This document shows positions 23,255 to 31,917 of a stretch of 64,000 nt of DNA, piece by piece (position 1 is the first letter of the stretch; every line of letters starts with the position of its first letter). Position numbers and translations under genes: made by a program. Source of the DNA: Halieaceae bacterium UBA5044 (GTDB taxonomy: Bacteria; Pseudomonadota; Gammaproteobacteria; Pseudomonadales; Halieaceae); the NCBI GenBank assembly GCA_002416125.1, contig DIBU01000013.1, forward strand, positions 124,001-188,000, in the 5' to 3' direction. Under the pieces are notes generated by a model. It saw only the letters and a list, made by a program, of their open reading frames with translations, made no database searches and was not told where the DNA came from.

Positions 23255-24777
23255 GCACAACACGCTGGCGCCGTCGGCAACTGCTTGCCGGCCTCGGTGC
23301 GGGGGCTGCAGGTGTCGGGCTCGCCGGCCCTGCTGCGGCGCTGAGCCGTCGGGAGGTGAGTCGCTGGGACGAGACGACGGATGTACTGGTCGCAGGCTCC
23401 GGTTCGGCGGCCTGCAGCGCAGCGATCGAGGCGCAGCGCGCAGGTGCCCGCGTATTGCTCATCGAAGCCCTGCCGAAGTTTGGCGGTTCGTCAGCCATGT
23501 CGGGCGGCGTGGTGTATGCCGGCGGCGGCACCACCCTGCAGAAGGCGGCGGGCTTTGAAGACAGCGTGGAGGAGATGTACCGCTTTATCGCCGGTAACAG
23601 CGGCGGCCATCCCCAGTTGGCCAAGATCCAGCTCTACTGCGAGGAAAGTGTCGCCCATTTCGACTGGCTGGTGGCAATGGGCGTGCCCTACAACGATCGT
23701 TTTACGTCGGTGAAGGAGCTGACGCTGGGCGATGAGTCGTTGTATTACTCGGGCAACGAACTCGCCTGGCCGGCGCGGGAGATTGCGCGCCCGGTACCGC
23801 GCGGTCACGTGCCGGGCCTGCCCGGCATGACCGGCGGCCGCACCCTGATGGAGGCGCTGCTGGCGCAGACCGCCGCGGCGGGTGTCACGATGCGTGCGGG
23901 CGTTGCCGGTCAGCGCCTGATCGTGGAGTCGGACGGCCGCGTGGCTGGCATGCAGGTGCTGGTGGACGGTGAAACGCGCAATATTCGCGCGCGGCGCGGT
24001 GTCGTTCTGGCCTGTGGCGGCTTCATCCACAATCGCGAGATGGTGCAGCGCCACGCGCCGGCCCTGTTCGACTGCTCCGCGCCCTGGGGCAACGCGGGCG
24101 ATCTGGGGCAGGGCATCGTCATGGGGGCCGGCGTGGGCGGCGAGACCCTGCACATGCATGAGGGCTTTGCCATCACCCCCATTTACCCGCCGGAGTCGAC
24201 CCTGGCAGGTATCGTGGTGAACGCCAGTGCGCAACGCTTCGTGCCCGAGGACAGCTACTACGGTGTGCTGGGGGATGCCATTGCCTACCGGCAACAGGGA
24301 CGCGCCTGGCTGATTACCGATGCCAGCAGCAGTTTCGATTTTCCGCAGGACAATTTCCTGCTGGTGGCCGAGGCACCGACCATCGGCGATCTGGCGGCGC
24401 GCACGGATTTTCCCCAGGGCGCCCTGCAGCACACGGTCGCCTATTACAATCGCTTCGCGGACCTGGGGCGCGACCCCCTGTTCCACAAGCAGGCGCAGTA
24501 CCTGCGCCCACTCGACAAGCCCCCGTTCAAAGCCTGGGACCTCTCGGTGAAGCGCGCCTTCTTCACCGCCCACACCTTCGGCGGCCTGCACACGGATATC
24601 GACGGCCGTGTGATCAGCGGTTTTGGCGAGCCTGTTCCCGGCCTTTATGCGGCAGGCCGCACCACGGCGGGCCTGCCTGTTGCACCCTATATCGCCAGCG
24701 GTCTGTCTGTGGGTGATTGCACGTTCTTCGGGCGCCGCGCCGGTGTGGCCGCGGCAAACCATGAGGTTTCCGCATGA
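23251..24777 (+). CDS. Tat-exported FAD flavoprotein (fumarate reductase/ketosteroid dehydrogenase-like)
   Basis: A 508-residue protein. The N-terminus has RWRRRQLLAGLGAG followed by a hydrophobic stretch ending GPAAALS, a good twin-arginine signal. TDVLVAGSGSAACSAAIEA at about 43-61 is the FAD dinucleotide-binding motif, and KFGGSSAMSGGVVYAGGGT matches the flavocytochrome c/3-ketosteroid-1-dehydrogenase superfamily. The C-terminal GLYAAGRTTAGL closes the FAD site. It would oxidise or reduce an organic substrate in the periplasm. A monohaem cytochrome c overlaps it by four bases downstream and is the likely electron partner. The substrate is unknown; a steroid or an enoate is possible. Confidence 0.83.
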   Translation: MSTTRWRRRQLLAGLGAGAAGVGLAGPAAALSRREVSRWDETTDVLVAGSGSAACSAAIEAQRAGARVLLIEALPKFGGSSAMSGGVVYAGGGTTLQKAAGFEDSVEEMYRFIAGNSGGHPQLAKIQLYCEESVAHFDWLVAMGVPYNDRFTSVKELTLGDESLYYSGNELAWPAREIARPVPRGHVPGLPGMTGGRTLMEALLAQTAAAGVTMRAGVAGQRLIVESDGRVAGMQVLVDGETRNIRARRGVVLACGGFIHNREMVQRHAPALFDCSAPWGNAGDLGQGIVMGAGVGGETLHMHEGFAITPIYPPESTLAGIVVNASAQRFVPEDSYYGVLGDAIAYRQQGRAWLITDASSSFDFPQDNFLLVAEAPTIGDLAARTDFPQGALQHTVAYYNRFADLGRDPLFHKQAQYLRPLDKPPFKAWDLSVKRAFFTAHTFGGLHTDIDGRVISGFGEPVPGLYAAGRTTAGLPVAPYIASGLSVGDCTFFGRRAGVAAANHEVSA

Positions 24778-25193
24778 AGCCACTCCTGCTGCTGTTATTG
24801 CTTGCTGTGGCGCCCGCGGGCGCTCAGACCGATACCACGACGATGCCCGAGGGAGATCCCGAGCGTGGCCGGCTGGTGTTTGGCCAGTGCCGCACCTGCC
24901 ATTATCCGGAGCCTGAGGTCGGCCACAATAACGGGCCCAGCCTGTACCGCATCTTCGGTCAGGTGGCGGGCAAGCAACCGGGGTTTGCGTACTACTCGGA
25001 GACGTTCCGCAATGCGCAGTTCGTGTGGACGCCGCAGCTGCTTTACCTCTGGCTGGCAGACCCCCTGGCCATGTTTCCGGGCACCACGATGATGGCGCGC
25101 GGGATTCCGGATCCGCAGCAGCGGGCGGATCTTGTCGCCTACCTGAAACGCGCGTCCGTGCGCCCACCGATTGAGGAGCAAGTACAGGAATGA
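24774..25193 (+). CDS. Monohaem cytochrome c
   Basis: A 139-residue protein with a Sec signal peptide (about residues 1-17, cleavage after AGA). CRTCH at 39-43 is the haem attachment site, and the methionines in FPGTTMMARG near 105 supply the distal ligand. The class I layout is YF-x-LW-x-DP followed by GIPDPQQRADLVAYL, typical of mitochondrial/c2-like cytochromes. It is periplasmic and soluble. Four-base overlaps with both neighbours point to co-translation with the Tat flavoprotein, from which it likely accepts or donates electrons. Confidence 0.9.
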   Translation: MKPLLLLLLLAVAPAGAQTDTTTMPEGDPERGRLVFGQCRTCHYPEPEVGHNNGPSLYRIFGQVAGKQPGFAYYSETFRNAQFVWTPQLLYLWLADPLAMFPGTTMMARGIPDPQQRADLVAYLKRASVRPPIEEQVQE

Positions 25194-26047
25194 AGATGAC
25201 GCCGCGCACCGCGTTGTATATGCCCGGTTCCAACCAGCGGGCGATGGAGAAGGCGCGAGGCCTGCCCGCTGACGCCATTGTTTTCGATCTGGAGGACGCG
25301 GTAGCGCCGGAGGCCAAGGCACAGGCGCGCGCTCAGGTCGTTGCGCAGATCGCCGCCGGCGGCTACGGTGCGCGACAGCTCGTGGTGCGCTGCAATGCCC
25401 TGTCCACGCCCTGGGGTCTCGATGATCTGCAGGCAGTTGCGGCGGCGCCGGGTGTGGCGACGGTGTGCCTGCCCAAGGTGGAGTCTGTGCAGCAGGTGCG
25501 CGCCGTTACCCGCGAGCTCGATGCCTGTGGCCGCAGCGACATGGTCATCTGGGCGATGATCGAAACGCCAGCGGGTGTGGCGCGCGTCGAGCAGATTGCG
25601 GACTGCGAGCGCGTGGACGCGCTGCTCATGGGCACCACGGACCTCTGTGCGGAACTGCGCCTGCCACCGGACGATCAGCGCCGGGGCCTGTCCTATGCCC
25701 TGCAGCGCTGTGTACTGGCGGCACGGCTGGCCGGCATCATGGTGCTGGACGGCGTTTATCTCGATATCGGCAACAGCGCCGGGTTGCAGGCCGTGTGTGA
25801 GCAGGGGCGGGCGCTGGGCTTCGACGGCAAGACGCTGATACATCCGGGGCAGATCGAGATCGCCAACGCCGTCTTCGGGCCCTCTGCCGCGGCGGTGGAA
25901 CACGCCCGTCGGCTGCTCGCACTGTGGCAGGAAACCACGGAAGCGGGCGCTGCCGTCGCGGTGCTCGACGGCAAGCTGATTGAATCGATGCACGTGGATG
26001 AAGCGCGCCGCGTACTGGCAACGGCCGAGCATATTGCTCGGCTGTAA
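25190..26047 (+). CDS. HpcH/HpaI-type CoA ester lyase (CitE-like)
   Basis: A 285-residue TIM-barrel protein. TALYMPGSNQRAMEKA, IVFDLEDAVAPEAK, ETPAGVARVEQI and GFDGKTLIHPGQI are the family blocks of CitE-like lyases (malyl-CoA, citramalyl-CoA, citryl lyase beta). The Mg-binding acidic residues in DLEDAV and in the second block (E in IET) are present. It would cleave or form a 3-hydroxy-acyl-CoA thioester such as (S)-malyl- or citramalyl-CoA. The start overlaps the cytochrome stop by four bases. It is the last gene of the plus-strand catabolic run. Confidence 0.87.
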   Translation: MKMTPRTALYMPGSNQRAMEKARGLPADAIVFDLEDAVAPEAKAQARAQVVAQIAAGGYGARQLVVRCNALSTPWGLDDLQAVAAAPGVATVCLPKVESVQQVRAVTRELDACGRSDMVIWAMIETPAGVARVEQIADCERVDALLMGTTDLCAELRLPPDDQRRGLSYALQRCVLAARLAGIMVLDGVYLDIGNSAGLQAVCEQGRALGFDGKTLIHPGQIEIANAVFGPSAAAVEHARRLLALWQETTEAGAAVAVLDGKLIESMHVDEARRVLATAEHIARL

Positions 26048-26066
26048 CCGCAGCGGCGCTGGCCGT

Positions 26067-27254
26067 TCAGCGCTTGATAATGACCGAGCTACCGTGTCCA
26101 AACAGGCCCTGGTTGGCGGTGATGCCCACCCTGGCACCGGCCACCTGCCGGTCACCACATTCGCCGCGCAGCTGCCAGGTGAGTTCGCAGACCTGGGCGA
26201 GTGCCTGTGCCGGCACGGCTTCACCGAAGCAGGCCAGGCCGCCTGAGGGGTTCACCGGTATCCTGCCACCCACCGCGGTGTCGCCACGACGCAGCAGCTG
26301 TGCGGCTTCACCGCGAGGCGCCAGTTGCAGGTCTTCAATCCAGTCTAGTTCCAGCGCGGTCGACAGGTCGTAGACTTCCGCAACATCGACGTCCTCGGGG
26401 CCGATACCGGCTTCTTCGTAGGCTTTCACTGGCAGCGCTGCACGGAAGCTGTGGGCATCGATACCGGCAGCCGCCGCGGAGTCCGTCGCAATATCCGGCA
26501 TTTCCACCACCGCGCTGGCAAAGCTCGGCGTGACGGTGGAAATGGCCGCAATGCGTGGCGCATCGGCCTTGCCAATGCGGCGTGCATAGTCAGCGCTGCA
26601 AATGATCAGGGCAGCGCCGCCATCGCTGGTGGCGCAGATGTCCATCAACCGCAGCGGGTCGGCCACCATGGCGGAGGCCGCCACGTCTTCCGCGGTGAAA
26701 CACTTGCGGTAGCGCGCCCGCGGGTTCTTGCTGCCGATCAGGGAATTCTTCACCTTCACGGCGGCGAAATCCTCCAGCGTGTCGCCGTAGAGGTCCATAC
26801 GCCGCCGCGCGTACAGGGCAAAATAGGTCGGGTTGGTAATGCCCAGGTAGAAGCGCACCCAGTCCGGGTCCTCCGGTCGATAGCCACCTGCAGGGGCAAG
26901 GAAGCCTTTAGGAGTGGTGTCGGCACCAACGACCAGGGCGACATCACAGGCGCCCGCGAGAATCTTGTTGCGCGCGGCGGCCAGCGCCTGCGAGCCTGAG
27001 GCACAGGCGGCGTAGGAGGTATTCACCTCACAGCCCTGCCAGCCCAGGGCCTGGGCGAAGGTGGCGCCTGCGACATAGCCCGGATAACCGCAGCGCACCG
27101 TGGCGCCGCCGGACACGAAGCCCACGTCCTGCCAGGGGATGCCGGCATCCGCCAGCGCCTCGCGCGCCGCGGCGACGCCGTACTCAACGAAATTGTGTCC
27201 CCACTTGCCCCAGGGGTGCATGCCCGCACCAATTATGGCGATATCGTTGCTCAT
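26067..27254 (-). CDS. Thiolase-like protein lacking the catalytic His (SCP-x/Ltp-type)
   Basis: A 395-residue thiolase-superfamily protein starting MSNDIAIIGAGMHPWGKWG. The N-terminal nucleophile region is kept as SYAACASGSQA (C84). The region normally NPSGG-x-GHP reads NPSGGLACFGEAVPAQ (about 335-350), so the catalytic His is replaced by Glu (about E345). The C-terminal Cys motif reads GLFGHGSS. This departs from true thiolases and resembles lipid-transfer-type thiolases that act as retro-aldolases on steroid side chains when paired with a DUF35 protein. Exactly such a protein is encoded directly upstream with a one-base overlap. Confidence 0.85.
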   Translation of the reverse strand: MSNDIAIIGAGMHPWGKWGHNFVEYGVAAAREALADAGIPWQDVGFVSGGATVRCGYPGYVAGATFAQALGWQGCEVNTSYAACASGSQALAAARNKILAGACDVALVVGADTTPKGFLAPAGGYRPEDPDWVRFYLGITNPTYFALYARRRMDLYGDTLEDFAAVKVKNSLIGSKNPRARYRKCFTAEDVAASAMVADPLRLMDICATSDGGAALIICSADYARRIGKADAPRIAAISTVTPSFASAVVEMPDIATDSAAAAGIDAHSFRAALPVKAYEEAGIGPEDVDVAEVYDLSTALELDWIEDLQLAPRGEAAQLLRRGDTAVGGRIPVNPSGGLACFGEAVPAQALAQVCELTWQLRGECGDRQVAGARVGITANQGLFGHGSSVIIKR

Positions 27255-27703
27255 CAGTGCTGCTCCCCCTGTTCTGCGAGTGGCCGCCATTTCCAGGTCA
27301 TCTTGATGTCATCATCGGTTTCATGCAGCGGTTCCAGCACCAGTTCCATCGCCATGCCCACCTTGAGGTCGCTGACATTGACACCGGTGACAACCTGCCC
27401 CAGCACCGTCATCTGCTCTTCCTCCAGCGTGACTGCGGCGATGGTATAGGGCTCGAAGGGCTCGGCGGCCACAAAAGGCGCCGGCGGCTTGTAGCAGGCA
27501 TTGGTGTAGCTCCACACCCGGCCTGTCCTGCTCAGTTCCACTTCGCGGAACTCGGTGCTGTCGCAGCCTGGGTTCTTGCAGTAGCGCTGCTGTTTGGGGA
27601 AAAAATAGGTGCTGCAGGCACAGCACTGGGTGCCGATCAGCCGGGGCTTTTCGTCCATCGTGAACCAGCCTTCAATGGCCGGTGCCAGGGGTTTCTCATT
27701 CAT
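27254..27703 (-). CDS. DUF35 Zn-ribbon/OB-fold acyl-CoA-associated protein
   Basis: A 149-residue protein from the ATG at 27703. Residues about 26-49 form a zinc ribbon with CCACSTYFFP and CKNPGC, preceded by the DUF35_N-type PAIEGWF. The rest is an OB fold (GRVWSYTNACYKPPAPF, VVTGVNVSDLKVGM). DUF35 proteins bind acyl-CoA and form complexes with thiolase-like enzymes or MaoC hydratases (ChsH2-type). The stop overlaps the start of the thiolase-like gene, so the two very likely form a complex. Longer in-frame upstream starts lack homology and a good ribosome-binding site. Confidence 0.88.
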   Translation of the reverse strand: MNEKPLAPAIEGWFTMDEKPRLIGTQCCACSTYFFPKQQRYCKNPGCDSTEFREVELSRTGRVWSYTNACYKPPAPFVAAEPFEPYTIAAVTLEEEQMTVLGQVVTGVNVSDLKVGMAMELVLEPLHETDDDIKMTWKWRPLAEQGEQH

Positions 27704-27811
27704 GGGGATTCTCCGCCGAAACGCGGCCTGCAGGGTACTACCCGGCACCCGTTGCAGGCAACCGGACCGCCGGCCAGCGGCGCTTCTCCGGTGGTGGGTA
27801 TACCAATGCAG

Positions 27812-27855
27812 ACCTGTACCTACAGGTGCGCGGTGACTGAGCACACGGGCGTGTG
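27812..27855. promoter_or_regulatory. Two perfect dyads upstream of the DUF35/thiolase-like pair
   Basis: ACCTGTA (27812-27818) and TACAGGT (27821-27827) are separated by CC. CACACG (27842-27847) and CGTGTG (27850-27855) are separated by GG. Both lie in the 206-base gap upstream of the minus-strand DUF35/thiolase pair and downstream of the large lipoprotein gene. They look like operator half-sites for a dimeric regulator, but no regulator gene is adjacent. Confidence 0.35.
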
Positions 27856-27909
27856 ACTGTGCCGAACTGCCTGTCCAGGTCAGTGTGAGGGGAGCCCGCA
27901 GAGTGAAAC

Positions 27910-30237
27910 CTACCGTCCCCAACGCCGTTTGCGATCTGCGTAATACGCTAACAACCCCTTCTCAAAACCCTGCACCGCGTCAGAGTCGCATCGGTGCTCG
28001 TCCATAAGTTCATTGACTGCATTGGTCAGATTGTTCACTCCCTGCAAGCCGAACAGCGCTTCGAATATGCCCTCTGCGCCTGGGGATTCAGGGCGACTGA
28101 ATACATCCTGGAATAGATCCAGGTGCTCGCGCTTGATGCGGTAGGTGGTGGATACCGGTACGCCCCGAATGCGGCTGAGCTCGATACCGCTACCTGTGCG
28201 AGTGACCGAGTCCACACGTTCCGTAAACGTGATGGTGGCAGCGTCCTCGCCCAAACACGATGCGTACTGGTCCTCGAATTCCAGCAAGTAACGCAAGGCC
28301 ACGGCTGTTACCGCGCTGGGCGTGTTCAGCTCGCGGGAGGCGCTATTCAACGGGCGTCCTGCGCTGCCCAGCAGGCTGCTGACGGCGTTGATTTGCTGTG
28401 CCATGAAGCGGAATACCGGCGCCACTCCGGCCAGTAGCTCAGCGTCCATGCGAGCCAGGGTTGCGAATTCCTGGTTGTACAGGGCATTGAGGTAGGCGTC
28501 AGCGCCCGTGTTGACGAAAGGGCGGGACCCGGAGAGCTGCTGATCGTAAACCTTTCCCAGGCGTTCGAGATGGCGCTCCGCGCGATCCGTTAAATCACTG
28601 GCCGCAAAGTAGCGCGCATCCAGCTCGGTTAACGCGGACGTGGTGCGCGCTGCTGTGAGCTGTGCTGCAAGGGCGTCTTCCAATTCTCGCTGCCAGTCAA
28701 AGCGCAGGGCCTGGTACTGCTCAAGAGCATCGGGAAAATCCCCGTATGTCACTGTACGACCGTATCTGCGCAGGAGTGCGGCGTTTGCGGCCACGAGTGA
28801 GGCGAGGTTTTGCAGCGTTGGCGCCTCGTCTTCCAGCGTTGCAAGGGTACTGGCCTCGTCTTCCGCGAATTGGTCCGCTAACGCCTCCAGCCTGTCTGCA
28901 AACAGGTCCGCTGCCTGTGAGCAGGCCTTTTGTGTCGTCCTGCTGCACACCAAATCCGCGTCAACGGCAGCCACCCAGTCCGCCATTTGTGCCGCGTCCT
29001 GTGCTGTCGCGGCTTCCAGAATATGCGCTTCCGCTTTGCTCACCAGCTCTGCCGCCACCAATGCTTCAACGGGTGTGTCGGCTATGTCGTCCCGTGCCAG
29101 CGCTGCTTGCCGTAACTCGAGCAGCGGGAAAAAGCGCGCATTGCGCATGTTTTCCAGGTAGTCCCGCTCCCGGCGTCGCGCGGTAAGCGTATCGTTCACT
29201 GCGACCATCTGTTGTGCGTAGCTGTGCGCATCGTACCTGCCTGTTCCCGATAACAGGCGGTCAAAATTGAAGGTGCGGGGTATACGGCCCAGCGCCTGGC
29301 TCGTTGCAGGCGAGAGCAGGGGCAGGGGATCTGACTGCAGTAGCGGTTGCGCGCGGTTCGTCAGCCAGGCTTGTGCCAAGGGTTGGGCCAGTTGCGTCAA
29401 GCGTCCATCGCGAAATGAACGGTAATCGGTGATCTGCATGAGTGTGCCGACCACGGTATTCCGGCGGGTGTCGCCGCGTACCATACAACGGCCTGCGAGT
29501 GCCCGGCGCAGGTCTATACGCCGTTCTGCTCCGAGTTCTGCCAAGGGTTTGCCGAAGATCGGTTCAGTCACGGTGGCGGACCAAAGAGCACTGGTATCAC
29601 CCCGGCCATTGTCATCCAGGGGCAGCTCCAAAGCCGCCTGAATCCACGACTTCAGCTCCCCGGGGCATTCCCCTTGCTGATCCTCGGCGCGAATCACCAC
29701 GGGTTCCTGAATCAGTATCAGTTCATGTTGCAGTTCGACCAGGGCTTTGGCGGGTGTTCGTTGCAACAGCCCAAGGTCGCAGCGCTGAAAGTCGAGCAAC
29801 GCGATGTCATCTCCGAACAGCAGTTGCAGCGCCAGAGGCCGGTTTTTGACCTGCTCTTGAACAGCAGCATGGCCAGTGACCGGCTCGTACTCACCCAGCA
29901 GCAGTCGGTCTTTGATCTCGGTGCGACCGTCGGGTGATATGTAGCCCCGTCGTCCCAGAGCTGGTTCCAGGGTCCATCGGACTTCGAGCTGACTGTCTCC
30001 AAGACCCGCTACTGAAAGGCTCAGGGGGAAATCCCGGCCGGCGCAGCTCAGCAAGCCCTGCCACTCCCCCGCAATGTCCTGTGTTTGAAGTGGCGTCACA
30101 ATGTCGGTGACTGGAGTGGGCGAATCCACCCAGCCCGGGTCTGAGTCCCCGGTGCATGCGCCCAGCAGCAGAATACTGGCGGTGAGCATGCGTTGACGCC
30201 ACTTCGCAGGTCTCACTGATGGCGTAGAGTGAATCAT
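27910..30237 (-). CDS. Large hypothetical lipoprotein (775 aa)
   Basis: Starts at the ATG at 30237 with GAGGAG nine bases upstream. The N-terminus (RMLTASILLLGACTGDSD) has a lipobox LGAC, so the mature protein is probably lipid-anchored outside the inner membrane. The first ~150 mature residues look beta-rich (GEWQGLLSCAGRDFPLSL); most of the remainder is alanine- and glutamate-rich helix. There are several separate cysteines, including C-x-R-TTQKAC near the middle. No family is recognised. The codon bias appears weaker than in the neighbours, which may indicate later acquisition, but this is only an impression. The neighbours do not suggest a role. Confidence 0.75.
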   Translation of the reverse strand: MIHSTPSVRPAKWRQRMLTASILLLGACTGDSDPGWVDSPTPVTDIVTPLQTQDIAGEWQGLLSCAGRDFPLSLSVAGLGDSQLEVRWTLEPALGRRGYISPDGRTEIKDRLLLGEYEPVTGHAAVQEQVKNRPLALQLLFGDDIALLDFQRCDLGLLQRTPAKALVELQHELILIQEPVVIRAEDQQGECPGELKSWIQAALELPLDDNGRGDTSALWSATVTEPIFGKPLAELGAERRIDLRRALAGRCMVRGDTRRNTVVGTLMQITDYRSFRDGRLTQLAQPLAQAWLTNRAQPLLQSDPLPLLSPATSQALGRIPRTFNFDRLLSGTGRYDAHSYAQQMVAVNDTLTARRRERDYLENMRNARFFPLLELRQAALARDDIADTPVEALVAAELVSKAEAHILEAATAQDAAQMADWVAAVDADLVCSRTTQKACSQAADLFADRLEALADQFAEDEASTLATLEDEAPTLQNLASLVAANAALLRRYGRTVTYGDFPDALEQYQALRFDWQRELEDALAAQLTAARTTSALTELDARYFAASDLTDRAERHLERLGKVYDQQLSGSRPFVNTGADAYLNALYNQEFATLARMDAELLAGVAPVFRFMAQQINAVSSLLGSAGRPLNSASRELNTPSAVTAVALRYLLEFEDQYASCLGEDAATITFTERVDSVTRTGSGIELSRIRGVPVSTTYRIKREHLDLFQDVFSRPESPGAEGIFEALFGLQGVNNLTNAVNELMDEHRCDSDAVQGFEKGLLAYYADRKRRWGR

Positions 30238-30553
30238 GTGGGGCTCCTCGTGTTTTATCCACCGGTTGTGGTGGCGTATCGACGCGGACCAAGTGCACGG
30301 TGCGTGCCGGCATTGAACCATCCAGCTCAGAGACTAGTCGAAGTGGTGCGGTGCGACCACAGGTGTTACCGCGCACCGCGGTCGAATTTCGCCAGAAAGA
30401 GCACGACTGCCGGTGCGGTCTCAGCATAGGGAGAGAGCACCGGTTCAGTAAGTTGAGCTTGCCGCCACGCATTTCAGGCCGACCCACACAACCACCCGCC
30501 GCAGGCGCGACAATACACGCCGTAATCATCAACCAGAATCAGGGAGTACCAGC
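30238..30553. other. 316-base divergent intergenic region with overlapping dyads
   Basis: No gene is supported here. It separates the lipoprotein gene from an SDR gene. GCGGTGCG (30348-30355) can pair with CGCACCGC (30372-30379), and ACCGCG/CGCGGT with CAC between (30368-30382) is a second, overlapping dyad. These exclude each other as RNA structures but could be operator sites. No convincing -35/-10 pair was seen on either strand. Confidence 0.4.
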
Positions 30554-31318
30554 ATGAAGAAACGCTATGCCATGACCGGCGGCGCCACCGGTATCGGCGC
30601 TGCGCTGCGTGAGCAGCTGTGCGCGGCGGGCCACGAAGTCATTTCGATCGATATCAAGGAGGGTGACATCATCGCCGACCTTTCTACGCAGGAAGGCCGT
30701 GACCGCGCCCTGGCGTCTGTGCGTGAGCGCGCTGCCGATGGTCTCGACGGGTTTATCCCCTGTGCGGGCCTGCCGCCGGTAGCGCCGCCACGCATCATTG
30801 CCGCGGTGAACTATTTCGCGGCGGTTGCAATGGCGACAGGCTTGCAGGATTTGGTGGGCAAGCGGCGTGGCACTGTGCTGTTGGTGAGTTCCAATTCGGC
30901 GCCCATGACGCAGACCTCGCACCCGCTGGCCCAGGCATTTCTCGCGGGTGATGAAGCGAAGGCGCTGGACGTGGCCGAGGGTGAAATGGGGCAGACGGTG
31001 TACTCGGCGTCGAAGCATGCGCTGACGGTGTGGATGCGCCGCAATGTCGTGGCCTGGGCAAAAGCCGGGGTGCGGCTGAACGCGGTGGCGCCCGGCATCA
31101 CCGATACACCGCTGACCCAGCAGGTGTTTGCCGATGAACAGTTGGGCGGTGTGATGCGCGACTTCAGTGCCATGGTGCCCTGGGGCCAGACCGCACAACC
31201 CGGTCAAATCGCCAATGTGATGCGCTTTATGCTCAGCGACGAGGCGGACTTCGTGTGCGGTTCGGTGTTCTTTGTCGATGGCGGTTCCGACGCCATGCTG
31301 CGCAGCGATCAGTTCTGA
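30554..31318 (+). CDS. SDR oxidoreductase, 3-alpha-hydroxysteroid dehydrogenase-like
   Basis: A 254-residue classical short-chain dehydrogenase. TGGATGIGAAL is the glycine-rich NAD(P) motif. The NAG element reads IPCAGLPP, and the catalytic VYSASKHAL (YxxxK) lies near residues 155-163. The shortened central region and the C-terminal VCGSVFFVDGGSDAM resemble 3-alpha-hydroxysteroid dehydrogenase/carbonyl reductases of Comamonas type. It would oxidise or reduce a hydroxyl/keto group in the cytoplasm. AGGGAG precedes the ATG by eight bases. It converges with the MCE lipoprotein gene, overlapping by ten bases. Confidence 0.85.
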   Translation: MKKRYAMTGGATGIGAALREQLCAAGHEVISIDIKEGDIIADLSTQEGRDRALASVRERAADGLDGFIPCAGLPPVAPPRIIAAVNYFAAVAMATGLQDLVGKRRGTVLLVSSNSAPMTQTSHPLAQAFLAGDEAKALDVAEGEMGQTVYSASKHALTVWMRRNVVAWAKAGVRLNAVAPGITDTPLTQQVFADEQLGGVMRDFSAMVPWGQTAQPGQIANVMRFMLSDEADFVCGSVFFVDGGSDAMLRSDQF

Positions 31319-31917
31319 TCGCTCGCGCCGGCCTCCAGGTCCCTGCGGATGACGCTGGCGATCTCGTCGCTCAGCCGCTGTAGAAGGTCGCTGTAGGCCG
31401 CCGCCGTATCGGCGGCCTGCCACCCGGGCCCCGGCAGGGGCGTCGACAGGCGGCTGATGCGCTGCGCCACTGGCGTGCTCGCCTCGTCGCCGGTACGGGT
31501 AACGCGCCATTCGGCGACCAGTTCCGCGCTGTTATTGCCGGCGTCCAGTGACAGCAGCCAGACCTGCACCGCGAACTCGGGTATATCATTGCGCTGCCAG
31601 GGGTGGGGGCGAATATTCTGCGTGCCCAAGGCCGCAGACAGGTTCAGCCCCAGAACGCGCTGTATACCATCCTCCAGCGGCTCGGCCCAGCGTTCGTAAC
31701 GGGCCACATGCAGTCGGTTGCCGTTTTCGCTGTACACCATGCCTGAGCGATTCAGGTATTCGGGGATGGTGATCGGCCCCACACCCAGTGACGGGCTCTG
31801 CCCCATCGCCGGGGCCTGCTGGTTACTGTTGAGCAGGTAATACTGGTGTTGGGGGGAGCTGCCACAGGCCGCCAGCAACAGGGCGCAGACGACGGTGAGA
31901 AGTTTGATTGGGGTCAT
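31309..31917 (-). CDS. PqiC/DUF330-type lipoprotein of the MCE transporter
   Basis: A 202-residue lipoprotein (lipobox LLAAC, C18). SLGVGPITIPEYLNRSGMVY and RYERWAEPLEDGIQRVL match the ABC-type transport auxiliary lipoprotein (PqiC/YmbA) family. These sit on the inner leaflet of the outer membrane and complete MCE lipid transport systems. Its start overlaps the MCE gene stop by four bases. It is the last gene of a four-gene operon and overlaps the convergent SDR gene by ten bases. Confidence 0.88.
   Translation of the reverse strand: MTPIKLLTVVCALLLAACGSSPQHQYYLLNSNQQAPAMGQSPSLGVGPITIPEYLNRSGMVYSENGNRLHVARYERWAEPLEDGIQRVLGLNLSAALGTQNIRPHPWQRNDIPEFAVQVWLLSLDAGNNSAELVAEWRVTRTGDEASTPVAQRISRLSTPLPGPGWQAADTAAAYSDLLQRLSDEIASVIRRDLEAGASDQN

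Noticed and set aside
23491..25317. A minus-strand open frame of about 600 codons across the flavoprotein and cytochrome genes
   Set aside because: The opposite strand has three motif-rich overlapping genes; this frame has none.
30238..30553. Small genes in the 316-base gap before the SDR
   Set aside because: Short frames exist on both strands but lack ribosome-binding sites, family matches and codon bias.
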